From JBKDZP01 sp047971315 (GTDB lineage: Bacteria; Bacillota_I; Bacilli_A; RF39; UBA660): 64,000 nucleotides of DNA. The translations under genes and the position numbers were made by a program. Below, one piece after another: positions 52,771 through 61,045 of the stretch. The notes below the pieces were generated by a model, which saw nothing but the letters and a program-made list of their open reading frames with translations, ran no database searches and had not been told where the DNA came from. The stretch is from contig JBKDZP010000016.1 in assembly GCA_047971315.1 (NCBI GenBank), positions 1 through 64,000 on the forward strand. Direction: 5' to 3'. Every line of letters starts with the position of its first letter. Within the stretch, counting starts at the first letter, position 1.

Positions 52771-53466
52771 ATGATTACAAAAGTTTTTAATAGAGTTGAA
52801 AAAAAATATTTATTGACTAAATTTAACTATGATTTATTACTTAAAAAATTAGGTAATAATATAATTGAAGATAGATATGGATTAATGACTATTAGTAATT
52901 TATATTATGATACAAATAGTTTTGAATTAATCAGAAATTCAATAGAAAAACCACAATTTAAGGAAAAATTAAGACTTAGAACATATAATCTTGATTATAA
53001 AGACAAAGAAGTTTATATTGAACTAAAGAAAAAATATAAAGGCATTGTTTATAAAAGACGAGAAAGTTATTTTTTAGATGAAGCATATGATTTTTTAAAT
53101 AAAAAAATTGTTCCTAAAAAAAATAATCAAGTTACAAAAGAAATTGATTTTTTTATTAATAATTACAATGTCAAACCAGTTCTATTTTTAGCTTATGATA
53201 GAGTTGCTTATTATGGTAAAGATGATTCTGAATTTAGAGTTACTTTCGACACAAATATTAGAAGCAGAGTTGAGAATTTAAATTTAGAAAATGGTGATTA
53301 TGGAAATTTATATTTTAAAGATGACACATATTTAATGGAAGTAAAATGTTTAGGTGCAATGCCATTATTTTTTGTTCATATATTAAATGAATTAAATATT
53401 TTTCCAACTAGTTTTTCTAAATATGGAAACATTTATAAAGATGGATTGTTTAAGGAGGTATATTAA
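52771..53466 (+). CDS. VTC-domain polyphosphate polymerase-like protein
   Basis: 231 residues. It has the triphosphate-tunnel fold of VTC domains: FNRVEKKYLLTKFNYDLLLK (~5-24), ISNLYYDTNSFELIRNSIEK (~46-65), KLRLRTYN (~70) and YIELKKKYKGIVYKRRE (~87-103), with the basic and acidic tunnel residues of the family. A RVAYYGK and MEVKCLG follow. Fungal Vtc4 makes polyphosphate; bacterial versions often sit with DUF4956 and CotH genes. GAAAGGAGG precedes the ATG. First gene of a tight three-gene operon. Confidence 0.9.
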   Translation: MITKVFNRVEKKYLLTKFNYDLLLKKLGNNIIEDRYGLMTISNLYYDTNSFELIRNSIEKPQFKEKLRLRTYNLDYKDKEVYIELKKKYKGIVYKRRESYFLDEAYDFLNKKIVPKKNNQVTKEIDFFINNYNVKPVLFLAYDRVAYYGKDDSEFRVTFDTNIRSRVENLNLENGDYGNLYFKDDTYLMEVKCLGAMPLFFVHILNELNIFPTSFSKYGNIYKDGLFKEVY

Positions 53467-54135
53467 ATGTTTAGTAGTGTTATAGATAGTACAGAAAATT
53501 TAGCTGTTAGTTCAGGAATTTTATGCATGGCTACTTCATTAATTTTAGGATTGGCTGTAGCTATAATTCATATGAAAGGCGGAAAATATTCAAAGAATTT
53601 CATTATTACTTTGGTTATTCTTCCTTTATTGGTTCAAACTATTATTATGATGGTTAATGGTAATTTAGGTTCTTCAGTTGCTATTTTTGGTGCTTTTAGT
53701 TTGATGAAATTTCGTAGTTTTCCAGGTACTTCAAGAGAATTACTTAGCATTTTTCATGCAATGGCAGTTGGTTTAGCAACTGGTATGGGTCAAATTTTTT
53801 ATGCTTTTATTTTTACAGTTTTAATTGGAATTGTAATTTTATTTTTAGAAAAATTGAAGTTTGGTTCAAAAGATAGTAATAAAACATTAAAAATTACTAT
53901 TCCAGAAAATTTGAATTATAAGGATGGATTTAAAGATTTATTTGATAAATATACAATGAGTAACTCTTTAATAAAGGTTAAAACAACTAATATGGGTAGT
54001 TTATTTGAATTAACATATATTGTTGGTTTAAAAGATGAAATTAATGAAAAAGATTTTATAGATGAAATTCGTTGTCGTAATGCAAATTTAAATGTTATTT
54101 TAGATTTAGAAGAACATACAGGAGCTGAATTATAA
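53467..54135 (+). CDS. DUF4956 family membrane protein
   Basis: 222 residues with four N-terminal helices (~17-35, 44-64, 65-85, ~98-130). The family motif GAFSLMKFRSFPGTSRE (~76-92) lies between helices three and four. A soluble C-terminal domain (~140-222) ends in LDLEEHTGAEL. DUF4956 proteins regularly accompany VTC-domain proteins; their job is not known (possibly transport or membrane partner of polyphosphate synthesis). AGGAGG precedes the start, which follows the VTC stop directly. Confidence 0.88.
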   Translation: MFSSVIDSTENLAVSSGILCMATSLILGLAVAIIHMKGGKYSKNFIITLVILPLLVQTIIMMVNGNLGSSVAIFGAFSLMKFRSFPGTSRELLSIFHAMAVGLATGMGQIFYAFIFTVLIGIVILFLEKLKFGSKDSNKTLKITIPENLNYKDGFKDLFDKYTMSNSLIKVKTTNMGSLFELTYIVGLKDEINEKDFIDEIRCRNANLNVILDLEEHTGAEL

Positions 54136-55919
54136 TGAAAAAGAAAATACTTGGAATTGGTTTAATTATTTTAGTTGGTTTAAGTGGATTTTGGTATTTT
54201 TCTAAAAAGGATAAAGATAATACAATAATAGACTATAATTATTCTGATACTACTGAAATTAGTGGTGATTATGATGAAGATGATTTAAATGATAGTGAAA
54301 CAGACTATGATACAACAATTACATTGTCTGATTCACTATCAATTTATGAGGGTGTTGGTGTTAGTATTAATAGTTCTACTATTACAATAAATTCACCAGG
54401 TACTTATTTAATACAAGGTACTTTAGCCAATGGTCAAATAATTGTTGAAACAAATACTAAAGGTGTTGTTCGAATAATTTTGGATAATGTATCTATTAAT
54501 TGTGATGATAGTTCTGCAATTTTAGTAAAACAAGCAAGTAAAACTGTTATTACTTTGGTTGGAGACAATTTCTTAAGTGATGGTTCTACTTATACAAATG
54601 TAGTTGATGAAGAACCTAATTCAACAATATTTAGTCAAGACGATTTAACCATAAATGGTAATGGTAATTTAAATATTGATGGTAATTATGAAAATGGTAT
54701 TACAAGTAAAGATACTTTAACAATTATTAGTGGAACAATTAATATAGATTCAAATAATATTGGTATAAAGGGAAAAGATTGTTTAGTAATAAAAGATGGA
54801 AATATTACTATAAATTCAAATGGTGAAGGTTTAAAATCTACAAATGATACAGATACTGAAGCTGGATATATTTTAATAGATGGTGGTATAATCAATATTA
54901 CTTCATCTGAAGATGGTATTGAAGCAGCAAATTATATTACTATTAATGATGGTAGTATAACTATCAAAACAGGTGGCGGAAGTTTTAATTCTTCAACTAG
55001 CAGTAGTTGGGGAAGTTGGAATAGTAGTAGTTCTGTTTCTACAAGTGCAAAAAGTATTAAAGCAGTAAATATTGTAAGTATTAATGGAGGTACTATTAAT
55101 ATAAATTCCTCTGATGATAGTATACATACAAATGATACTGTTATTATAAATGGAGGTACTATTAATTTAACATCTGGTGATGATGGTATACATGCAGATA
55201 CTGAATTAATTATAAATAATGGAATAATTAACATAAACAAAAGTTATGAAGGTCTTGAATCTACTTCTATTTCTATTAATGATGGGGCAGTATATATTGT
55301 TGCTAGTGATGACGGAGTTAATGCTGCAGGTGGAGCTGATAGTTCTGCTACAAGTGGACGTCCTGGAGAAGGATCATTTAGTTCATCAACAGGTTCTCTA
55401 ATTATAAATGGTGGATATATTTATGTTGATTCAACAGGGGACGGTTTGGATGCGAATGGTGATATGACAATTAATGGAGGAACAATTATTGTTGAAGGTC
55501 CAACAGATAATGGAAATACATCGTTAGATTTTGATGGTAGTTTATTATTTAATGGTGGAACTGTATTTGCAGTTGGTTCAAGTGGAATGATTGAAACTCC
55601 ATCAAGTAGTTCAAGTCAAAATTCAATTGTTATAGCTTTAAATGAAATTAAAAGTTCAGGAACTTTAATTAATTTGACAGATTCTAGTGGTAATAGTATT
55701 ATAAGTTTTGAAAGTTCACAGGTATTTCAAGCTATTATAATTAGTTCACCTGATTTAGTTAAAAATTCTAGTTATAGTTTATATTTTGGTGGTACAAATT
55801 CAGGTGATAAAAAAAATGGTTTATATACTGGTGGTACATTTACTGGTGGTAGTTTATATACAACACTTACATTAAATAATTCAGTTACTTCGTATGGAAC
55901 AACTTCTAGAACTAGATAA
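54135..55919 (+). CDS. Cthe_2159-like beta-helix carbohydrate-binding surface protein
   Basis: 594 residues. An N-terminal anchor helix (3-22) and an acidic linker (SGDYDEDDLNDSETDYD) precede a long parallel beta-helix (~60-490) with repeated turns such as INGGTININSSDDSIHTND and INGGTINLTSGDDGIHAD. This matches the Cthe_2159 family, which binds acidic polysaccharide and calcium through Asp/Asn-rich turns. A Ser-rich loop (SSTSSSWGSWNSSSS) interrupts the helix near ~295. It starts on the DUF4956 stop (TAATG). A CotH kinase gene, frequent in such clusters, is absent. A strong terminator follows. Confidence 0.85.
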   Translation: MKKKILGIGLIILVGLSGFWYFSKKDKDNTIIDYNYSDTTEISGDYDEDDLNDSETDYDTTITLSDSLSIYEGVGVSINSSTITINSPGTYLIQGTLANGQIIVETNTKGVVRIILDNVSINCDDSSAILVKQASKTVITLVGDNFLSDGSTYTNVVDEEPNSTIFSQDDLTINGNGNLNIDGNYENGITSKDTLTIISGTINIDSNNIGIKGKDCLVIKDGNITINSNGEGLKSTNDTDTEAGYILIDGGIINITSSEDGIEAANYITINDGSITIKTGGGSFNSSTSSSWGSWNSSSSVSTSAKSIKAVNIVSINGGTININSSDDSIHTNDTVIINGGTINLTSGDDGIHADTELIINNGIININKSYEGLESTSISINDGAVYIVASDDGVNAAGGADSSATSGRPGEGSFSSSTGSLIINGGYIYVDSTGDGLDANGDMTINGGTIIVEGPTDNGNTSLDFDGSLLFNGGTVFAVGSSGMIETPSSSSSQNSIVIALNEIKSSGTLINLTDSSGNSIISFESSQVFQAIIISSPDLVKNSSYSLYFGGTNSGDKKNGLYTGGTFTGGSLYTTLTLNNSVTSYGTTSRTR

Positions 55920-55923
55920 TAAT

Positions 55924-55961
55924 AAAAAAAGAACATACAATTTTGTAAAGTTCTTTTTTTT
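55924..55961 (+). terminator. Terminator of the VTC/DUF4956/beta-helix operon
   Basis: Stem AAAAAAAGAAC/GTTCTTTTTTT (55924-55934, 55950-55960) with a 15-base loop and a T-run on the plus strand; the mirror T-run also suits minus-strand termination. Confidence 0.8.
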
Positions 55962-56059
55962 AGAATATTTTTATTTAAAATTACATTTCCAAAAAAATTT
56001 GTATATAATTGAATTATATCCTATTTATTAAATACAGTCTTGAAATTATTTAATAAATA

Positions 56060-56437
56060 TCAATTATTCATAAAAAGTTTAATTTTTTCTAAATTTTTAT
56101 AGTTAGATAAGCCTATTTTAAAATTAATTAAATTATATATTTCTAAAATTCTAAATTTGTTTATATATCCTAAAGATATATCATCTTGATTTAAATAATT
56201 AATTATACTCTCTAAATTTATTAAAATTGATTTCCCATCAGGATAACATGTTTCATTATTTTGAATTTCTATTTTTGAATCAGTAAATACTTCGTGAAAT
56301 TTTTTTTGATTTCTATCAATTTCTTCTATTATAAACTTTGTTTCAAATAATAAATCATTATTAACATTTTTACCAATGTTATATACTTCCATTATATTTC
56401 CAACATATAAATTTTTAATGTCATAAGTAAGTTTCAT
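56060..56437 (-). CDS. Hypothetical protein (125 aa)
   Basis: 125 residues, soluble, rich in Asn/Ile, with no signal or membrane helix. It begins MKLTYDIKNLYVGNIMEVYN and has a helix-rich C-terminus (GYINKFRILEIYNLINFKIG). TTGGAGGTAATTT precedes the ATG, a strong start. It lies ~45 bases behind the RluA-type gene. I do not recognise it. Confidence 0.6.
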   Translation of the reverse strand: MKLTYDIKNLYVGNIMEVYNIGKNVNNDLLFETKFIIEEIDRNQKKFHEVFTDSKIEIQNNETCYPDGKSILINLESIINYLNQDDISLGYINKFRILEIYNLINFKIGLSNYKNLEKIKLFMNN

Positions 56438-56480
56438 AAATTACCTCCAATATATTATATTAAATGTAATTATTTTAATT

Positions 56481-57341
56481 TTAGACCAATTTTTTCATAT
56501 TAGTTGGTATTTTTGATTCTATTTTAATAATTTTATTAGTTATCGGATGGTTAAATTCTAAAATATTTGCATGTAAACAAAGTCTTCTTATTGGATCAAT
56601 AGTTGATCCATATTTTTTGTCTCCTACAATTATATTACCAATATCTTTCATATGTACTCTAATTTGATTTTTTCTACCTGTTAAAATATTAATATCAACT
56701 AAACTAAATTTATCATTTTTTTTTATTAATTGATAATTTGTAATAGCTTCATCACCATCATTAAATTTATTACTCGAATATACCATAAATCCTTTGTTTT
56801 CTTTTAACCATGATCTTACAGTACCTTTTTCTTTTTTTAAATTACCTTCTACTACTGCAATATAGTTTCTTTTTAAGACAAGAGTATCCCAATTATTTTG
56901 TAGAATTTGTTTTACTTTTTCATTTTTAGCAAATAATAATACACCCGATGTATCATTATCTAGTCTATGTACTATAAATATTCTATTATTTATATTTTTG
57001 ATTTTTAAATAATCTGATACTTTTCGAAATGCTGTGTTTTGATTTTCTTTTTCTGTTGCTATTGTAAGTAATTTTGGTTTTTTGTTAATCGCAATTAGGT
57101 CTTTATCTTCATAAAGTATTTCTAAAGCATCTAATTGATTACTACTTGTTTTTGTTGTTTTGATTGTAATTATATCCCCTTTTTTTAATATATAATCAAA
57201 TTGTGTTGTATTCTTGTTATTTATAAATATATTTCCTCTAAAAAGTAATGATTTAATATTATTCTTTGACTTATTTTCTATATTATTAAATAAAAACTCT
57301 AATAATTTTGTATCTGATTGTACAATGTATTCTTTGTTCAT
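56481..57341 (-). CDS. RluA-family 23S rRNA pseudouridine synthase
   Basis: 286 residues. An N-terminal S4-like domain (~15-60; NNIKSLLFRGNIFINNKNTT) precedes the catalytic domain with EDKDLIAINKKPKLLTIATE (~75-94) and the active Asp in HRLDNDTSGVLLFAKN (~125-140). ILTGRKNQIRVHMKDIG (~219) and GDKKYGS complete the RluA pattern. The presence of S4 suggests an RluC/RluD-like enzyme acting on 23S rRNA. AGAGGACTTTAA precedes ATG 57341. Confidence 0.92.
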   Translation of the reverse strand: MNKEYIVQSDTKLLEFLFNNIENKSKNNIKSLLFRGNIFINNKNTTQFDYILKKGDIITIKTTKTSSNQLDALEILYEDKDLIAINKKPKLLTIATEKENQNTAFRKVSDYLKIKNINNRIFIVHRLDNDTSGVLLFAKNEKVKQILQNNWDTLVLKRNYIAVVEGNLKKEKGTVRSWLKENKGFMVYSSNKFNDGDEAITNYQLIKKNDKFSLVDINILTGRKNQIRVHMKDIGNIIVGDKKYGSTIDPIRRLCLHANILEFNHPITNKIIKIESKIPTNMKKLV

Positions 57342-57379
57342 TTAAAGTCCTCTTTTCTTTATATATAATATCATATAAA

Positions 57380-57423
57380 TAAATTATTACAAAACAAAAT
57401 AGACTTTAGAGTCTATTTTGTTT
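57380..57423 (-). terminator. Terminator of the 364-residue protein gene
   Basis: Fourteen-base perfect stem (57392-57405 with 57410-57423), loop TTAG. The TAG stop codon is inside the stem. The tail on the minus strand is only moderately T-rich. Confidence 0.7.
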
Positions 57424-58507
57424 GCATATATAATTTTTTTACTTTTTCTACTTCTAATTTTGCGAATTGAATTTGAAATGCTGGATTTATCTCACTTATC
57501 TCTTCTTCAGAAATTGAAAATAAATTATAATTAATTTGTTCTTTTATTTTATTGATTTCTAAATTAGGTGTATTAAAAGACCAATTTTCCTCTTTATTTA
57601 ATGATACTGTTGTATCATTTTTTGTAATTGTAATTTCAGTTATTTCACCATTATTTAATTTTAATGAATCTATAACTTTGCTTTTTCTTGCACCTGTTTT
57701 TTTATTAACAACAAGTGAAATGTTAGAATAAATTTTACTTGATTCTAATGATATTTCTAATATTTTTAAATATAAATTATTGATTTCACAAGGTAATTCT
57801 AAATTTAATAAAAATTGTTCTAATTCTGGTTCATTTTTTATTTTATAAATTTCAGTTAAATTAATATCATTAATTGGAGATTCTATATCTATTTGAAGAT
57901 TATATATTCCATCACTTAAGTTAAAATTACTTGCATAATTTCTTAACTGACGTTTTAATATTCTACCATTTTCAGGATTAGTTATTGTATAATTATTCAA
58001 TTTAATATTAATCGAATCATTTATAGAATCTTGATCATAGATATAAGTACGTTCTATATTCTCAAAATCAATAATAAATTCCGTTGGATTGTTCATAACA
58101 TCTCCAAAATTCAGATTTATATATGCATTTTTTTCACTATTATTAAAGTTACATTTAAATGAAAGTGTTGAAGAGTTACAATTACTTAATATACATTTTT
58201 CTGTGTTTAAAACCCCAACCTTTTTTAAAATTTGACTAAATTTTGTATTTATTTCATTTATTTCTGTTTCAGATATTTTTATTTTGTTCATTAATTCGTC
58301 AGCGTCTAATTTAATATATGTTTTTGAAGCAGAATTTCCAATTGTATAATATCTAGGTAATACTCCTAACCATTGACCAACTGCAATCTGTTGAATTAAA
58401 TTTTCAAAAATTATCTCTGGTCCATCATTTATTTCTTTTTCTACTTTTTTTGTATTTTTACCTAATTTTATTTGTCTAAAATTTTTAATAATATCCTCTT
58501 TTTTCAT
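57413..58507 (-). CDS. Hypothetical protein (364 aa), soluble
   Basis: 364 residues. There is no signal peptide and no membrane helix. Alternating beta-strand segments run throughout (SINIKLNNYTITNPENGRIL, GEITEITITKNDTTVSL), with a helical start containing IIFENLIQQIAVGQWLGVLPRYY. Two Cys occur close together (CILSNC). GGGGGAAAACA precedes ATG 58507. It is a single gene with an extended -10 promoter (TGATATAAT, 58542-58547) and a strong terminator. I do not recognise the family. Confidence 0.65.
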   Translation of the reverse strand: MKKEDIIKNFRQIKLGKNTKKVEKEINDGPEIIFENLIQQIAVGQWLGVLPRYYTIGNSASKTYIKLDADELMNKIKISETEINEINTKFSQILKKVGVLNTEKCILSNCNSSTLSFKCNFNNSEKNAYINLNFGDVMNNPTEFIIDFENIERTYIYDQDSINDSINIKLNNYTITNPENGRILKRQLRNYASNFNLSDGIYNLQIDIESPINDINLTEIYKIKNEPELEQFLLNLELPCEINNLYLKILEISLESSKIYSNISLVVNKKTGARKSKVIDSLKLNNGEITEITITKNDTTVSLNKEENWSFNTPNLEINKIKEQINYNLFSISEEEISEINPAFQIQFAKLEVEKVKKLYMQTK

Positions 58508-58541
58508 TGTTTTCCCCCATAATTTAGATATATATTATCAC

Positions 58542-58550
58542 ATTATATCA
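58542..58550 (-). promoter_or_regulatory. Extended -10 promoter of the 364-residue protein gene
   Basis: TGATATAAT on the minus strand (TATAAT 58542-58547), 34 bases before ATG 58507; no convincing -35 at 17 bases. Confidence 0.55.
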
Positions 58551-58615
58551 TAGTTTTCAACAAATTTATTTTTTTTATATTTTCTATAAATTTTAATCAA
58601 TATTTAAAATGTCTC

Positions 58616-59527
58616 TTATTTTAAACTTCCAATATATTTAACTGCTTCAAGTCCAGCAACTGCTCCATCGCTTGCTGCTGTAACTAGTTGTCTAATCTCT
58701 TTTGTGCGACAATCACCAGATACAAAAACACCTGGTATTTTTGTTTTACAATCTTCATTCGCAATAAAATATCCATTTGGATTTATATCAATTAAGCTTT
58801 TAAATGAACTACTATTTGGTACTTGTCCTATAGCTATAAATAATCCTTCTACATTTAATTCTTTTATTTCTTTTGTTTGATTATTTATAATTTGTAAACT
58901 TTCTAAAATTTCATTTCCATTGATTTTTTTTATTTCAAAATTAAAAATAAATTCTACATTTTCTTTAGTTTTTAATGTTTCAATAAAACTATTTTCTCCT
59001 GTAAATTTATCATTTCTATGTATTATATATACTTTATTACAGTAGTTAGATAAGAATACAGCATCTTCTAAAGCTGTGTTACCACCACCTAAAATAGCAA
59101 CATCTTTACCTTTAAAGAATGCTCCATCACAAGTAGCACAGTATGAAACACCTTTCCCAAGTAATCTTTGTTCATTTTCAAGATTTAGTTTTCTATTACT
59201 AGAACCTGTTGCAACAATAATACTTTTTGCTTCAAATGTTCCATTTTCAGTTAAAACTGTTTTTTTATTTTCTTCAATTAAAATATCATAAACTTTAATG
59301 TTTTTTAAATTTATATTTAAGTACTTCACCTGTTCATATAATTTCATTGAAAAGTCTGCACCCGTTATAGAAGTAATTGTTGGAAAATTTTCTACTTTGC
59401 TAGATGAAGCTATTTGTCCTCCATACATTCCTTGTTCTAAAATTAAAACTTCTTTACCAGCACGTGAAGCATAAATCCCAGCTGTAATACCAGCAATCCC
59501 ACCACCTATTATAATTATATCAAACAT
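58616..59527 (-). CDS. trxB: Thioredoxin reductase
   Basis: 303 residues. FAD-binding IIIGGGIAGITAGIYASRAG (4-23), the redox pair in VSYCATCDGAFF (~133-136), NADPH-binding ILGGGNTALEDA (~150) and the closing VFVSGDCRTKEIRQLVTAAS are all present. It reduces thioredoxin with NADPH. Third gene of the gpx-ohrR-trxB operon: 9 bases after ohrR, with AGAGGGAAATT before ATG 59527. Placing it in a peroxide-controlled operon gives the peroxidase its electron supply (thioredoxin-linked Gpx). Confidence 0.95.
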   Translation of the reverse strand: MFDIIIIGGGIAGITAGIYASRAGKEVLILEQGMYGGQIASSSKVENFPTITSITGADFSMKLYEQVKYLNINLKNIKVYDILIEENKKTVLTENGTFEAKSIIVATGSSNRKLNLENEQRLLGKGVSYCATCDGAFFKGKDVAILGGGNTALEDAVFLSNYCNKVYIIHRNDKFTGENSFIETLKTKENVEFIFNFEIKKINGNEILESLQIINNQTKEIKELNVEGLFIAIGQVPNSSSFKSLIDINPNGYFIANEDCKTKIPGVFVSGDCRTKEIRQLVTAASDGAVAGLEAVKYIGSLK

Positions 59528-59536
59528 AATTTCCCT

Positions 59537-59968
59537 CTATTCTATTTTAAATTTATTAATTACTTTATATAATATTCTATATAAACTTTTTAGTTCTTCC
59601 TCAGTCAAATCAAAACAATTTTTTAGTTCATTATGAATATTTAAAGAATCTTTTTTTAAATCTTTTCCATTTATAGTTATTTCAATATTTAAGTATCTTT
59701 CATCCTGTTTATTTTTTTTTCTAATAATGTATTTTTTTTCTTCTAATTTTTTCAATAATGGCGTTAGTGTGCCAGAATCTAAATACAAATATTTTCCTAA
59801 TTCATTAACTGTTAAAATCTCATGTTCCCACATAACCATCATTACAATATATTGTGTATAAGTTAGATTTATTTTTTCTAAAAGAGGATTATATTTTCTA
59901 ATAATTTCTTTTGAACATACATATAGTGGAAAACACATTTGATTTTCTATTTTTAAATCTTCATACAT
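59537..59968 (-). CDS. ohrR: OhrR-type MarR family peroxide-sensing repressor
   Basis: 143 residues. MCFPLYVCSKEI carries Cys12, the position of the peroxide-sensing Cys in OhrR proteins (usual pattern LCFxLYxxSR). The winged helix reads TVNELGKYLYLDSGTLTPLLKKLE (~54-77; recognition helix DSGTLTPLL) and the wing KKNKQDERYLNIEIT. OhrR releases DNA when this Cys is oxidised by organic peroxide. It is the middle gene of the operon it likely controls through the palindrome at 60468-60489. AGGGTTGATAAA precedes ATG 59968. Confidence 0.92.
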   Translation of the reverse strand: MYEDLKIENQMCFPLYVCSKEIIRKYNPLLEKINLTYTQYIVMMVMWEHEILTVNELGKYLYLDSGTLTPLLKKLEEKKYIIRKKNKQDERYLNIEITINGKDLKKDSLNIHNELKNCFDLTEEELKSLYRILYKVINKFKIE

Positions 59969-59978
59969 TTTATCAACC

Positions 59979-60455
59979 CTAATTTAGAATTTTTTCTATT
60001 TTTTTATCTATTTCTTCTGGGGTTGTATTTGGAGCAAATCTTGCTATTACTGTACCTTCTTTATTAATTAAGAACTTTGTAAAGTTCCATTTAATTTTGG
60101 AATTTAAAAATCCACTTTTATTTTGTTTTAAAAATTTATAAAGTGGGGATTCATTTTTACCATTTACATCTATTTTGGCAAATTGGGGAAAACTTATACC
60201 AAATCTTCCTGTACAGAATGTATGAATTTGTTCATTATTTTCTGGTGCTTGATTAGCAAATTGATTACAAGGGAAATCTAATATTTCAAATCCTTGTTCT
60301 TTATATTTATCATATAGATTTTGAAGTCCAGTATATTGTTTTGTAAATCCACAACCTGTTGCAGTGTTTACTATTAGCAATACTTTATCTTTATATTTAT
60401 CTAAACTAATTTCATTTCCTTTCATATCTTTTACTTTAATATCATATAATTTCAT
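59979..60455 (-). CDS. Glutathione peroxidase family (thioredoxin-dependent peroxidase)
   Basis: 158 residues. NTATGCGFTKQYTGLQ carries the peroxidatic Cys (~35; Cys and not selenocysteine), with FPCNQFANQ (~80-88) holding the resolving Cys and Gln, and KWNFTKFLINKEG (~133) the Trp-Asn of the catalytic tetrad. The two-Cys pattern fits thioredoxin as the reductant. The B. subtilis counterpart is BsaA. First gene of the operon, directly behind the OhrR-type operator; GAGGTGAAATT precedes the ATG. Confidence 0.95.
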   Translation of the reverse strand: MKLYDIKVKDMKGNEISLDKYKDKVLLIVNTATGCGFTKQYTGLQNLYDKYKEQGFEILDFPCNQFANQAPENNEQIHTFCTGRFGISFPQFAKIDVNGKNESPLYKFLKQNKSGFLNSKIKWNFTKFLINKEGTVIARFAPNTTPEEIDKKIEKILN

Positions 60456-60467
60456 AATTTCACCTCA

Positions 60468-60489
60468 ATTAAATTGTATACAATTTAAT
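60468..60489. promoter_or_regulatory. OhrR operator
   Basis: Perfect 22-base palindrome with half-site ATTAAATTGTA and centre GTATAC. It matches the known Bacillus ohrA operator core (AATTAAATTGTATAC type). It covers the -10 box of the gpx promoter. Confidence 0.85.
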
Positions 60490-60501
60490 ATTTTATGTCA
60501 A
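60473..60501 (-). promoter_or_regulatory. Promoter of the gpx-ohrR-trxB operon
   Basis: -35 TTGACA (60496-60501), 17-base spacer, -10 TACAAT (60473-60478). The operator overlaps the -10 and spacer, which gives direct repression. Confidence 0.85.
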
Positions 60502-60529
60502 GAAAAAATTTCAAATAATTGAAACTTTT

Positions 60530-60985
60530 TTAGTTTGTAAGAACTAATCGTGAACCTGCAGATGAATCTAGATATTCTTTAAATCTATTAAATAGAAAAA
60601 TACCTCAAAGTATACAATCTTTGTTTCCACCACCGCGTTCAAACAAAGGATAACTTGATGATTCAAATACTGAATAATTAGCGCACAATGTACTATGAAT
60701 AAATGAATTTCCATTAGATTCAAAATAGTAATAAAATGGTCCTAGCTCTCCAGTTGCATCTCCTAGAATTCTATTATTGTATAAAAATTTAATTGAACAA
60801 AAATAGTATTTCCAACATTAAATGTTTTACTTGGGTTATTTAGTAATATTATGACATTTTCCCATAATTTATTTTTGTACTTATACCACTGTTCATAAAC
60901 ATTTGCATATTTAAAATTTCATTATATCCAACTTTATTATTACTAACACGAAGAATTGTTTTTTAACTGAATCAAATTATCCTAA
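60530..60985 (-). pseudogene. Decayed C-terminus of a surface protein
   Basis: On the minus strand three frame-shifted fragments can be joined: ILRVSNNKVGYNEILNM..., then NNPSKTFNVGNTIFVQLNF, then NNRILGDATGELGPFYYYFE and ESSSYPLFERGGGNKDCIL, an in-frame TGA, GIFLFNRFKEYLDSSAGSRL and VLTN before TAA 60530-60532. The order SSYPxFxRGG...GIFxF...SRLVLT is like the C-terminal domain (formylglycine/paralogous-repeat type) of large pilin-like or surface proteins in gut Firmicutes. At least two frameshifts and several stops show it is dead. It fills the otherwise gene-free 60456-61045 gap. Confidence 0.65.
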
Positions 60986-61045
60986 TGTACTGAATATTAC
61001 TGCACTTTTTAATATTTTACTTAAAAAAAAATGATTTCTCATTTT

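Noticed and set aside
59979..60455. Possible selenocysteine in the glutathione peroxidase
   Set aside because: The active-site codon is a normal Cys codon and no in-frame TGA is present.
60530..60985. TGA read as Trp (Mycoplasma code), which would extend one fragment
   Set aside because: Several intact genes end at TGA and use TGG for Trp (for example yqeG), and this region also has frameshifts and other stops.
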